From assembly GCA_903772945.1 (NCBI GenBank), contig CAICTM010000397.1:1-64000 (forward strand): a stretch of DNA of 64,000 nucleotides. The letters run 5' to 3'. Within the stretch, counting starts at the first letter, position 1. Each line of letters starts with the position of its first letter. The notes beneath the pieces are model-generated. The model saw only the letters and a list, made by a program, of their open reading frames with translations. It ran no database searches and was not told the origin of the DNA. Source of the stretch: Seminavis robusta. Lineage: Eukaryota > Bacillariophyta > Bacillariophyceae > Naviculales > Naviculaceae. The position numbers and the translations under genes were made by a program. Positions 46,971 to 57,499 of the stretch are shown here, piece by piece.

Positions 46971-47578
46971 GGTCAAAGGTAGCTTTCTTTCTGATGAAGT
47001 TGAAGGTAACTGGGTTGGATGCGACCTCTTTCTTTCTGGCTGCCTTGGAAAAAGTGAGTGTGGTGCTCTGATAGTGGTGGTGTTTTACTAGCAGTAGTGT
47101 TTTGTTTGGTGGTTTTTGTGCAGACACAGTTCGCACCCAGGGTCATAGGAAACACACATCATATGTAAAACTACTACTGAGTATTTATTGTAATGACCAA
47201 GTCAACAGTCTGTTAATAAGTATAAACGTGCCAGTGTGTGCCAGTTTCTCTCCAATCGTATTGCCCCGTGTAGTACTCATGGTCTACTGGTGTACGGTAC
47301 GGCGTACCGGTGCAACTGTAGCTAATACTCGTGACTCTGACTGTTAGCTGCATCGTACTGGTAGGTACCGTACCGTAAAAGTATAGTGGACTACCGTAGC
47401 AGTACCGGTACAGTCTGTGCGTCTGTGCTATTATTACACACATCACACGTAATATTTCATTTTGCACTTGTAAAATGTCGTGACCCAATGTGACTCAGAT
47501 GTTATTGAACTATTTATTGCCAGTTTCTTGTCCATGTATCGCCCCTTCTGCACGTGTACACGTCAGTGCTCTGGCGTT
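46971..47578. other. intergenic rich in GTAC/CCGG palindromes
   Basis: Between two paralogs. The stretch 47280-47420 is packed with overlapping GTAC-centred words (TGTACGGTACGGCGTACCGG, GGTAGGTACCGTACCGTA, AGTACCGGTACAG). No gene is seen. Confidence 0.45.
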
Positions 47579-48184
47579 CTATTTCAAGCACCAAGCAGAC
47601 CACCATGCCAGCTGCCACCATGCGCACGGGCGCACGGACCATGGAGACAGCCATGGAGACCAGTTCCCATCACCCGCTACCGGCACGACAACATACATCT
47701 CACGCAGCTGAATTGATCCGATGATTGTGTTCGGCTGGCTGGGTGTTGGTACTCTCTTGGGGAACAAGGATCGCAACCAAGTCTTCATGTCACCTCCACA
47801 GCTCTCCTCTTCCTCTGGGTTTGGCCAAAAGATTCCATCCCCGTCTACATTGTCCAATGGTACCTTCTTTCCTAGGTATCTTTTGGGGGGTGGCACGGAA
47901 GAAGTAAAGATGCCAATTTGAACCACTTCGTCTTGTTTTTTGGGAGTACCCTGCGAGCTTTGCTTAGACCTGATGGATGCTGAAGGATTTCTGTGGCTGC
48001 TGTTGCTGATGACACTACTGGTGCTCCTGCTGCAACTGCTGGAAGATCTGTTGAACTCTCGTCTTCTTGATCCACTACGATGGAGGATATTGCTTTTGCT
48101 TCCTGACCGTCTTGGTCCCCCGAGATCTTTTCCCAGATTATCTCCCATAACTGATGGCCGCTTGGTCTCCAAAATGATGGACAT
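47579..48184 (-). CDS. Ser/Arg-rich YLGKK-DGDGIF family protein 2
   Basis: This 201-aa frame starts at ATG 48184. The Ser/Arg-rich first half (RSGSRRREFNRSSSSCSRS) is followed by the family motif KRYLGKKVPLDNVDGDGIF and a WLRSLFP block. The Trp-rich C-terminal tail (after about residue 165) is not shared with the other two paralogs and may reflect a lost stop or different exon end. The function is unknown. Confidence 0.6.
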   Translation of the reverse strand: MSIILETKRPSVMGDNLGKDLGGPRRSGSKSNILHRSGSRRREFNRSSSSCSRSTSSVISNSSHRNPSASIRSKQSSQGTPKKQDEVVQIGIFTSSVPPPKRYLGKKVPLDNVDGDGIFWPNPEEEESCGGDMKTWLRSLFPKRVPTPSQPNTIIGSIQLREMYVVVPVAGDGNWSPWLSPWSVRPCAWWQLAWWSAWCLK

Positions 48185-48591
48185 GATGGTTTCTTGGCTA
48201 TTAGTTTTCTCTTGGCGCCTGTTGCAATTTATGAACCCAATGTGGTAAGCCTCAAAGGAGTGGTTTATTAAAGGAGAGCATAGGCCCTAGAATCTAGATC
48301 TGACCACTGTACATCGGAACAATTGTCCAGTAACGATGGCCTGGTGACTGTTTTGAAACACACAGAGAGGAGGTGAGACCGAGATGCTTTTCGAGATTTG
48401 TGAGACGGTTGTAGATTTGTGAGATGCTTTGTGACAGAGATTTTGACGGCGGCGAGTTGTGTACCGGTACCGGTACGGGAAGAACAAAGGAGCGCATTCG
48501 TTACTTAGAATGGAATGACCCATCTACAGGTGTGTTCTAATGAGTATGATCTTTTCTTAGTGTAGTAAGATTTTGAGACTTAACTGTTTAA

Positions 48592-49100
48592 GGAGGTACC
48601 ACCCAGTCTGTCCGTTTTTTTAGTCATGAGTTGGTTGAAACCCAAAATTACTCGAGAAAATCGCGACAACAACAACAACAAAACGATTTCGATCGCTGCT
48701 GTTGGGACTGGCTAGTGCTCTTGTCCTACTCAATTCTGACAGTAACTACCATTAAGTTAAATCTTCGAAACATAGATGCTAAGAAGGAGTGACTTGGCTG
48801 GACAGTTGCAGGGGCTCCGGTCGATAGGTCCTAGTAGCAGCAGACTTAGCGGTCGATTTTCGGCCGATTTCAGAGTTAACACCAAACTAAACAGTCTAAG
48901 CCCCAGCGACTGTCCAACTGGACGGGGTACTCTTGTTTGTTATATTACAAGTACTCTTTGTATTGGTCAAAGCCTTAACAGAGGTCTTTATTCTACTGAA
49001 CTAATCAGTCCAATTCAGGGATCGAAGTCGGTTTTTTGTTGTTGTTGTCGCGATTTTACTGGTTAATCCCAACTCATGACTAAAAGAGGGTGGTACCTCC
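48592..49100. mobile_element. TTAA-flanked non-autonomous DNA transposon (MITE) with ~75-95 bp inverted repeats
   Basis: The left end GGAGGTACCACCC (48592 on) and right end GGGTGGTACCTCC (ending 49100) are exact inverted repeats, each bordered by TTAA (48588-48591 and 49101-49104). The inverted arms continue inward with shared blocks (TTTTAGTCATGAGTTGG, AAAATCGCGACAACAACAAC against their complements around 49030-49085), interrupted by small differences. The ~330-bp centre has no coding capacity. TTAA duplications are typical of piggyBac-type transposition; that assignment is inference. It lies between paralogs 2 and 3 of the Ser/Arg-rich family. Confidence 0.85.
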
Positions 49101-49515
49101 TTAATAAGCCACTGTTCATCGCAACATCGCTGCCCAGCTCTTGATGAACTGGTACTAGCTAGTACCGTACCCTACGTTTTTGGTACCATTTCCATGCCAG
49201 TTGCCCGGAGTTGAGTTGTAGAAGCATTCATGCTGGTTGGAAGCAGTGCTGAAGTCTGACTTGACGCCATCCTTTCACCGATTTTGCTTTGGGCTTGGGT
49301 GGCGGATGATGCCTCACTATACTAAATTGCCGGGTGAAGTGGCATCCTCTCCGTCACTTTCGCAATTGCTAGTACAATAGCTAAAATCGTATGACAATAG
49401 CTAGGTACCCTAGAAGTCTATTTATTATTCTATGAAATTCAATTCGCTCAGAATGCATGTATGCATAGGGAACAGCTTCGTTGCCTTTGGCTTTGAAAGC
49501 AGGCAACAACCCCAG

Positions 49516-50010
49516 CTAGTACAGTAGGTCTTCAGCTGGCCTACTTTTGGAATGGCGATTGGCTCTGGATGGCGATACTCCCCGCTTCTTCGGGGACAAT
49601 GATCGAGGCTTTGATTTCTTTTTCTTCTTGTGGTCGTGGTGCCCTCCTTTCAACAAGTCGTCATTGTCCTTTCCACGACAACACAGAAAGATCCCATCTC
49701 CCATGGTTTCCTTGGACAACTTTTGCCCCAAACATCTCCTCCGAGGTGATGTTGCAGCGGTTAGAAACGCCTGGTTGCTTTCTTCCGCGTGCAAACTTCG
49801 TGTCGACGAGGAGCTGCTTTGAAAGCCTCCTCTGATGGATGACGAGGAACTCTTTTGCCGGCGTAACAAGTCTCGTTTGCACCCTCCTCGAAAGGTTTCC
49901 TCTCGTTGTAAACTTGACAACGCGTCCTCATCATTCCATCTTGCCTCCTTTTGATAGCCGTCTCTTGACGGTTTATGCTGCTTGGATTGCGATTCCACAA
50001 CCAGGGACAT
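49516..50010 (-). CDS. Ser/Arg-rich family protein 3, diverged
   Basis: This 164-aa protein starts at ATG 50010, again in TTGACCATG context. The N-terminal half is Ser/Arg-rich with long Ser runs. The family motif is degenerate here (RRCLGQKLSKETMGDGIF), and the C-terminus is a Lys/Arg/Ser-rich basic tail (KKKKKSKPRSLSPKKRG) that resembles a nuclear localisation or nucleic-acid-binding segment. It is separated from paralog 2 by the MITE at 48592-49100. The function is unknown. Confidence 0.6.
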   Translation of the reverse strand: MSLVVESQSKQHKPSRDGYQKEARWNDEDALSSLQREETFRGGCKRDLLRRQKSSSSSIRGGFQSSSSSTRSLHAEESNQAFLTAATSPRRRCLGQKLSKETMGDGIFLCCRGKDNDDLLKGGHHDHKKKKKSKPRSLSPKKRGVSPSRANRHSKSRPAEDLLY

Positions 50011-51506
50011 GGTCAATGATGGGTGGAAATGTTGGTTGATAACCTTGGTATTGATAGAACTTGGATTGGTGAAATGGCGGACCAGTGTAACTCAAAATGT
50101 GAGCAAGCAAGCTAAAGATGCAGAAAGAGGGGAGGGTTGAGGATCATGGAAAGTGCCCCAGCCGCTGAGCATGCTGTACATTACTTTCTCGTCTCACTGT
50201 GTCTGGCTACATGTGTGACTTCTCTTTTACTGTTTACTGCAGGCAGTTCAAATGGTAACAAGTTTCCAGCTAGATTCGATTCCAAGCAATGTAGTACATG
50301 TATTATTGCTTTACTAGTAGTTGGATGTTGGATGCATCTCCAGTGGCCATCACAAGGCTAGCTCCTACTAGCCAGTATAGGCATTCTGCGATGAACGCAT
50401 CCTCGTCCCAGGCAGCACCTGCATTTCTACCGGTACCAAAAGTAAGTAAGTATTCTTGCAGTCATTGCTATTGAGCCAAGTATGGTGCTGCCTGCTACTA
50501 CCTGGAAGACGCCACGATTTGTGCGGAGTCAAGAGGATCCATACCGTACGTAGCACCTTGGCTTTTCCAAGACACCGGGTGCACCGAACAAACCATCGAA
50601 GCAAGCGCAAACACAATGTTTATCGTTTGGGGACGCTGTAGGAGATCAGGCAGACTATGGCATTGCTTGCTTGTTCGGAGTCTACAGCCCTGCCTGGAGC
50701 GGAGACTTCTTGGCGGAGGGTGCAAGCAAGCTTTGGAAGAGCGAATGCTCCAATCCCCGCTCCAATCAATTGCGCCTGGACGTGCATGCACAAAACTGGC
50801 AGTCACTGTGGTTGCAAAGTGGTTGGTGCTGCATAGCTCTGGTCGGAAGCTGCGAGTTGCACTGGCAAAAATTTTGCTTCGTCCCACAAGCAAGACATAC
50901 CCCGAACAAAAGCAGCTTCTAGCGCCGAGTCGAGTCGAGTCTTCTTCATTGATGGTCCATGAGCGAGCGCTGGATGCATGCTACTCTGAGTATAGCTGCA
51001 ACCCCGATTTGACCGTCATTCAGGCATCCGGATTCGATTCCGCTGTGGTACGTGTGGCTCCCTGGTGAGGATCGGGTGTAATCGTAGCTCTGCTGTTTGT
51101 TAACTCTCGCTTGGCCAATTTTTAATAAAATAAAACGGCATTGACGCGCATCTTGTTTCCGATCATGTTGTATCATAGTTTCCACTGCAGGGGTGTAACC
51201 ATAGCTCTGCTGTTTATTAACTCTCACGTTTCGCTGTAAAACCTTTGACCCAAATGTCCTTTTGAGAGACATTTTCCCGTTTCCTAAGAAAATAAAGGCC
51301 ACGTCATTGATGTGGGGCATCATCAAAACTCCAAAAGTGCTGGAAAATTCTATGGCATTGGTGCAATGGCCCAACCCTGCACAGCGATAGCGATGCAAGA
51401 TCAACATCAACATTGGGTGGCGAATGGATGAGCATTTTGTATGTATTATTTTCTCCCCAGTGGCCAAAAGTAAGTAGGCTCTGGTGGTAATAAGCAAGTA
51501 GTAACG
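50011..51506. other. intergenic with a diverged direct repeat
   Basis: No supported gene. Two open frames of 130-150 codons overlap on opposite strands at 50498-51068 without motifs. A direct repeat (GGGTGTAAtCgTAGCTCTGCTG, with lower case marking differences) occurs near 51072 and 51190. Confidence 0.45.
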
Positions 51507-52829
51507 ATGAAGGTGATGAAGAGACTGTTTTCTCGCCTGAGGCGTCGGAGGTAAGGTTGCTTTGCGTTCGCAGTCTGCTGTCGATGGGATTGGTCTCTTT
51601 CATTCCCGATTTTTGGGCTGTACCTCAATGTCCCGTTGTTTTTTCTTTCGTCCAAACTACTATCATACGGTACTACCAGTGGTGCCAAGAACACTCGAGT
51701 GTCTCACGATGATGAGACGGATCTTCTTCAAGGTGTTGTTGGTGAGAGTCTGCTGTTGACCAATGCCTTTTTCGTCGGTCCTCCCGTTTCTTTGACGGAC
51801 TTGTTGGATGCGCTGCGAGAGGGCTGTATAATGACGCCATGTACCAATATTCAAGTGGAGCGCAGTTTTCTGGACTGTCTTTCCGTCACGGAACAATTCC
51901 TCTTTTGGAATGTTTTGGGCAAAAGTCGTCAAATCAAGCGAGTGTCGCTGGTGGGCATTGATCCACTCCCCACGCACGTACTCGCCACGCTGTTGCAGTC
52001 GCCCATTTTGGTGGAATTGGAGCTCTCGCATGTCCGACTCGTCGGTGATTTAAAAGTCTTGCGAGGAGATGCATTGGCATCCCTTTGCACCATTCACTTG
52101 TGGAATGTGGACGTGGCTACTACTAGCGGGACAACAGCGAGTCAACCACAACAAAACGACTTTGTGAAACTCATCATGAATCTACCCCAGTTACACGAAC
52201 TGGCGCTCGGAGATGGATTTGCGTTTGATGGTCCCCAAATCACGGCCATTTGCAATGCACTGTCTCGACCATGTCACCCATTAAAGTCACTGCGACTCAT
52301 GGGCGCCTCAAGCAACCACAACAATCACTATTTCTCGCACGGTTATCATGTCACCCAGGCATTGGACGACCAAGCGTCCGTGGCATTGGCTACCATGCTC
52401 CAAACCAATCGCTCCTTACAGAGTCTCGAATTGTCCAATCTACAAATCGGTCTGGTACCTCTGGCAAATGCTTTGCGGCAGGACAATCGCACCCTCTGTC
52501 AGTTTCATGTCTTTCAGGTCCATTTATTTTGTCGACAAGATACGACGGTGGAAGAAACGAATGCCTTGGTGGAAATGCTACGCGACAATCCCGTCTTGAC
52601 ATCGTGTCTCTTGCCTACTTGCAGCACAAGAAGTGAAATGGACTTTTACCTGCAATTGAATCGACACGGCCTACGAGATATTCAGGTCGATGTGAATCGG
52701 TCGCGTTACACTGTAGTGGAATTGTTGGCGGCGGAAAATGACAACAATGTCAACAACAATGGCAATAAGCTCTCGTTGGATTGTATCTATCATGTACTGA
52801 GAGACAACCCGACGCTGATGAATGTGTGA
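51507..52829 (+). CDS. RNI-type leucine-rich repeat protein, two exons
   Basis: The long frame opens without a usable ATG, so I infer a first exon 51507-51550 (MKVMKRLFSRLRRR). It is spliced by GTAAGG...CTACCAG (51551-51679) to 51680-52829, giving 397 aa in frame. The body has ribonuclease-inhibitor-like LRRs (LVELELSHVRLVGDL, LHELALGDGFAF, SLQSLELSNLQIGLVPLANAL, ALVEMLRDNPVL). It has no signal peptide or membrane segment, so a cytosolic or nuclear protein-interaction role is likely. RNI-like proteins of this kind are numerous in diatoms and mostly uncharacterised. The splice model is a prediction. Confidence 0.7.
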
Positions 52830-53681
52830 ATAGAATGACGGAAGCAAGAGAATGGAAACAACAGATGCATGCATGCAGAGAATGGATTGTGAATGAAGGA
52901 TCCATTGGAATGAATATACATACATACCCATACATGATTTTGAATTTTGCACACAGCAACAACGACAACCAGGGAAACTTGCCGATGACTGCCTCGCGAA
53001 CGCTGGTTGGGTCATACCGACGGTACGGTAGGACCTTTGCCCGAAATGTACCAAAAAGAAAGCAGGCTAGTCCAGTCGAGCAAGTTTCAGTTAGTTGTAT
53101 CTATATATACAAACAAGCAAGAAAAAGAAGAATCAGTGTAATCTAAATAACTACATACATAATTGCTACGCCAAAAATTAATTGTGTGGCTACGGTAATC
53201 TTGGTGCTACTGTAGAGGAGGAAATGGTGTTGTGCTTGGAGCCCGACAGGGAGGGGACCAAGGATACAAAAAAGAAACGAGCTTCGGCATGGTGGTCCCA
53301 TGGAGCAAGGATGGTGTACGCTTCAATACTAGCTAGCTAGCTAGCTAGGAAAGTTATGGGGGTACTGGTAATAGGTATGAAACTGTGGGTAACAGGCACC
53401 GTTGCCCAAATAGAGTCGGCACGTTGTTTTCAGCCTGATTCAGTTCCCTTTACATGACTCAGCTGCGTGGGAGTAGGGGCTGTGGTACTGTGGCTGGTAC
53501 TGAAATTGGCACAGTGAATAAACTCTGTTACCACCCACACCCTTGAGAATGGGTCAAGGGTGTGGTGGAAACAGACCACAGCGATTAGAGGACAGGGTGG
53601 AAACAGAAACCCAAGGGCATGAGTGTGGGTAGAAACAGTTCCAAGCGGATCCGGGATCTACCAGCTGTCTAACAAAGTGAG
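52830..53681. other. intergenic with (AGCT)n tract
   Basis: An (AGCT)n run lies at about 53329-53349. The stretch 53520-53660 has repeated GGTGGAAACAGA/GGTAGAAACAG words. It might be one border of the island that follows, but I could not find a matching partner at the other side. Confidence 0.4.
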
Positions 53682-53929
53682 ATGCCGGGACTAGCCAAAG
53701 GTCCCAACCAACCTATTTACACACAACACGACACATGTAGCAATGTCCCCCATTTTTCTGTTGTGGTGTCAGCAGATCCCAGAACACTGCCATTTCCAGC
53801 AGATCCAGATCCCGCAGAAGTCTCACAAGCAACAGATGCAGATGATGCCAACATGGTAGACGTCAACAACCTATAGAGATTCTCTCGGATGGAGAGGAAG
53901 GAAAAGGAGAGCACCAGAGTCAACAGGGT

Positions 53930-54443
53930 GTGGACAGCTACAAATTTACTGTGACTGGTGATATTGTCCCAAAACAATCCCCAGGGTTCCATGCCATGCA
54001 GTGTGGACCGCCAAAGAAAGCTGGGAAGGTCAAAGGAATCCCATTTATCAAGCGGTGGACGTACAATCCATCCGAGGCAAAGATGAAACAGTTTGCACTG
54101 AAGCTAGGAGCGAGCTTGCATTGGTATTGGCGAACCACCTATTTTACCAGCAGGTCCAGTATGGGTTAGGGTGAGATTGTACAAGAGGCCTCCACAAAAC
54201 ATGTTTGTCAATGGAAACAGAACCAGACCCAAGGGAAAGCTATTACAAGCAGCACAATCTAATAGCACAGAGTACACCGTAAGTATGAAACCAGACACAG
54301 ATAACTGCCTCAAATTTGTGCTAGACGCCTTGACTGGGGTTGGATGGATGGACGATTTCCAAGTTTGCAAGCTTGATGCAATGAAGTGCTATGACAGTGG
54401 TGGCACCCTTCACAGGAAGACACAAATTGAGTTTGGACTCTAG
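53930..54443 (+). pseudogene. RusA-type Holliday junction resolvase relic
   Basis: The C-terminal part (54171-54443) carries the RusA signature: KPDTDNCLKFVLDAL followed by MDDFQV, the acidic residues that bind the catalytic metal in RusA, and a terminal beta-strand-like TQIEF. An N-terminal part (from about 53930) has the expected opening strand FTVTGDIVPKQSPG and a basic stretch. RusA resolves four-way DNA junctions and is typical of phages, prophages and some large DNA viruses; it is rare in eukaryotic nuclei. The gene appears to be in pieces (roughly one or two breaks), and I treat it as a fossil of a mobile or virus-like element. Confidence 0.65.
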
Positions 54444-54509
54444 ACGACATGGTGGCTAATTAGATGTTTAAATTAAGTTTTACTAGCTAAAACAACTAAG
54501 TTTTACTAG

Positions 54510-55220
54510 CTAACAAAACAAACGGAGCCTCCTCCATACTTTCCTCCATACTTTGCCTCCTCCATACTTTCCTCCATACTTTGCTTCTAGATACTTTGCT
54601 TCTAGATACTTTGCTTCTTCGCCTCTTCTTCCCGCTTGTTGTCGATGAAAGGTCCGGGCCACCCATTTGACATGATGGCAAAAGTCGCTCCCATTATTGC
54701 ACGCCTCTTTGACTGCATCCATGAACGTCGTGAACTCTTTGAGATCTAGTTTGTGGAATGGGCGGACACAGCCACAGCTACCGCTAGGCATCTTACCACA
54801 GCAGCACCTCCAACCTTCAGGCACCCATTTCTCATGGATCCCAACTCTCCTACTCTGCCAGTCGAAAGCTATGGTTTCAGCATGGCACAAAAAATCGAAC
54901 TCGCTCTCCTTTCCACAGGCCGCCTTGACTGCCTTTGCAAAATCCAACATTTCCTTTTCGTTGATAATTTTCCTTCCACTCCTGTCCAGAGCATAGAACG
55001 TTTGCTCGGATGCAATATCAACGCCCACAAGTACCTGGGTACGACGACGCAAATATTGGCTAAACAGGACCCCACTGATTTTCCATCCTCCATTTGAGGA
55101 AGGATGCAGCAACTCGTCGTCCGTGGTAACCTGTGTTTTCTTCGCAGCTTTCTTCACTGGACTCTGGCTGCTGGTTCGGGTCACAGCAGCCGCACCAGTA
55201 GCGCTGGTATTGGTGTTCAT
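54510..55220 (-). CDS. unrecognised protein with an internal duplicated Cys/His module
   Basis: The 236-aa frame starts at ATG 55220. A basic, Thr/Ser/Ala-rich start is followed by two related ~35-aa segments: EMLDFAKAVKAACGKES..F..LCH...IAFDWQSRR and EFTTFMDAVKEACNNGSDF..H...VARTFHRQQ. A CCCGKMPSGSCGC cluster that could bind zinc lies between them. The C-terminus is a repeat of EAKYL/KVWRK encoded by tandem TCCATACTTTGCCTCC-like units. The family is unknown. It sits next to the RusA relic and may belong to the same insertion. Confidence 0.45.
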   Translation of the reverse strand: MNTNTSATGAAAVTRTSSQSPVKKAAKKTQVTTDDELLHPSSNGGWKISGVLFSQYLRRRTQVLVGVDIASEQTFYALDRSGRKIINEKEMLDFAKAVKAACGKESEFDFLCHAETIAFDWQSRRVGIHEKWVPEGWRCCCGKMPSGSCGCVRPFHKLDLKEFTTFMDAVKEACNNGSDFCHHVKWVARTFHRQQAGRRGEEAKYLEAKYLEAKYGGKYGGGKVWRKVWRRLRLFC

Positions 55221-55937
55221 GTTGATATGCTATCCAGAAATGGAACCAGTTTTGTGACTCACACCGTGTAAACACCCGAAAAAGCCAGAGACAGAAACCG
55301 AAAACAAAGACAGAAAACAGAGTAAAAAACACAGACAGAAAACAGAGGCAAAGCCAGTCGAAAGGCGGCAATAAAGACAGGCGGCAATAATGACAAGGCG
55401 GCAGAAATCTGAAACCAATGACATGACCAATGACATTAATCTGGATCTGGGTTAGGGTTACATCAGTCAGTCGTGACATGGAAGGATACATGAATTGCAT
55501 TTTTTACTAAGGATACATGAATCTGTGACTGCATTTTTTACTACGAGTTTTATTGCTTTGTCACAAGTGGAAGGATACATACATTCAAAGTGGAAGGATA
55601 CGGATACATACATTCAAAGTGGAAGGATACATACATTTTTCAGACGAGTTCAGTTTCCTTGTATCCTTGTATCTTGTATCTAAACCTTCTTGGACCTTGC
55701 CAAAGCCTTTGACCTTGCCAAAGCCTCTCGCCTTTCCATCCGGGCGGCACTTTTCCTTGAGTTCCATTTCCTCCTCTTCTGCGGCAGCTCTCCTCTTCCT
55801 CACAGCTTCCTCTTCGGCTCTCTTCTTCTTCCTAGCAGCTTCCTCTTCGGCGCGCCTCCTCTTCGGGCATCCTCTTCGTCTCGGTGCCAGCCGCGGCAGC
55901 TTTCATGCCTGCTTTCCTTGCAGCTTTAGCAGCTTTC
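55221..55937. other. low-complexity stretch with short tandem repeats
   Basis: Tandem GTGGAAGGATACATACATTC units lie at about 55566-55640, and a duplicated GACCTTGCCAAAGCC at about 55694-55730. On the minus strand 55590-55930 would encode Lys/Ala/Glu-rich sequence ([26 protein letters not shown]), possibly a remnant of a basic nuclear-type protein. It is not callable as a gene. Confidence 0.4.
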
Positions 55938-56443
55938 TCAGCGGTTGCCTAGCATTCCTACTGCTTGCGCATTGAGTACTTCAATGAGCTTGGGTGTCCA
56001 CTTGGCCCAATCACCACGGATCTGTAATGCGAGCCTCAAGTCAGAGGTAAAAATTGTAACTCTCTTTGCGTGCAAAGCACAGAGGTTGCAATCTTCAAAC
56101 AAGCCAACCATGTAATCTTCGGCAGCACACTGGAGTGCTAAAAGTGCACTACCCTGAAACCTGAAGTCTGGTTCAATTTGAAGAGCAATTGTTCGACATT
56201 CTACTTGGAATTGGCTCTTCGGATTAACAAGTGGGTACTGCCTGGTATGTCCTAATCTCTCGATTGCAGCATCACCTGGCCTACTACTTCGACCATACTT
56301 AGCAAGAACTGGTGGGCCTCCTTTGCAGACAGTTTTCTTCTGGACTGAGCCGCTTCCTCCACCGCGGCTGCTGCAGCCGCTGCCTGTCTGACTCTCTTAA
56401 GATAGTCGGGATGAACCCTGGGTGCAGACTGCTTGGTTCTCAT
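55938..56443 (-). pseudogene. divergent histone H3-like gene
   Basis: Reading the minus strand from the ATG at 56443 gives MRTKQSAPRV, which matches the H3 tail ARTKQTARKS at its start. The core, ending at 55938, contains [10 protein letters not shown] (H3 RPGTVALREI), [11 protein letters not shown] (FQRLVREIAQD), [12 protein letters not shown] (LRFQSSAVMALQ), [21 protein letters not shown] ([21 protein letters not shown], minus one residue here) and LQIRGD (RRIRGE). Loop 1 has the length of ordinary H3, not the longer one of many CenH3s. Lys9 is missing from the tail. Tail and core are not in one frame (about one break), so it is a pseudogene, an unrecognised spliced gene or a sequence error. 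It lies within the island of unrecognised ORFs. Confidence 0.75.
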
Positions 56444-56695
56444 GCCTTTGAGTATTCGGAATGCACCAGAAAAGGATTGGAGAAGTACAAGAAAGGATTG
56501 TGAAACATACCCTTGTTCAAATTCAAATTCAAAAAGTTGGTAGTCGGTAACTGTGATGCAGCAGCGACTGTACCAGCACTGTGACATAGCAGTAGTAGCA
56601 ATAGCACTAGTAGCAGTAGTACAATAGCACTAGTAGGAGCTGGTGAAGAGAGTGAAGAGAGTGAGTGGTTGTTTCGGAGCAAACTGCAGTTGCTC
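56444..56695. other. short spacer upstream of the H3-like frame
   Basis: The stretch 56586-56640 is an (AGTAGC/ACTAGT)-like interrupted trinucleotide repeat. No gene is seen. Confidence 0.4.
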
Positions 56696-57004
56696 AACAA
56701 CAACAACAACAACAACAAACAACACAACCACACAACAACAACAACAACACAACAACAACAACAAAAACAACAACAACAACACACAACAAAACAACAAAAC
56801 AACACAAAACACAACAACAACAACACAACAACACAACAACAACACAACACACAAACAACAAACAACAACAACACACAACAACAAACAACAAAACACAACA
56901 ACAACCAAACAAAACAACAACAACAACAACACACAACAACACAACAACAACCAACAACAACAACACACAACAACAAACAAACGAACCACACCAAACACAA
57001 CAAC

Positions 57005-57040
<36 letters not shown>

Positions 57041-57101
57041 CACAACAACAACAACACAACAAACAAAACAACAACACAACAACACAAACAACAACAACAA
57101 C

Positions 57102-57133
<32 letters not shown>

Positions 57134-57144
57134 CAACACAACAC

Positions 57145-57177
<33 letters not shown>

Positions 57178-57178
57178 G
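56696..57178. repeat. (CAA)n/(CA)n microsatellite, about 480 bp
   Basis: Almost pure A/C sequence built from CAA with interspersed CACA and AAAC units. The apparent Gln/Asn/Thr-rich and Val/Cys-rich open frames over it on both strands are artefacts of the repeat. Confidence 0.95.
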
Positions 57179-57499
57179 TTTGCACCAACCGTATCTTTCT
57201 GTTGGCACGAAGTTTTAGTACACCAGTAGCTCTGGTACAAAATCTCTGTAGAAGAGTCGAATCCCAGTTCGATTAGTCCAGTCCCATTGTTGCCAGGCCA
57301 ACTCTTAGTGGCACGAAGTTTCCTGTCACTTAGAGAAACCCTGGTCAACGAACAACAACTTTGACTGTTTGAATCTTTTCAAATATTCTCCTCTTCTTCT
57401 CCCGGGCACAATCAGCTCACAATCTCACAAGCAACTCAGAAGCAGGTCACAAACACAAAGCTAACTTAATAAATCTCTGTATTCTAACCTCTACCAAGG

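Noticed and set aside
50498-51068. Opposing 131- and 150-codon frames
   Set aside because: They overlap each other on opposite strands, lack motifs, and lie in a region with other non-coding repeats.
56643-57276. Gln/Asn/Thr-rich and Val/Cys/Leu-rich open frames on both strands
   Set aside because: They are translations of the (CAA)n/(CA)n microsatellite in all frames.
57235-57290. Possible tRNA T-arm (GTTCGATTAGTCC)
   Set aside because: No acceptor, D or anticodon arms can be placed around it.
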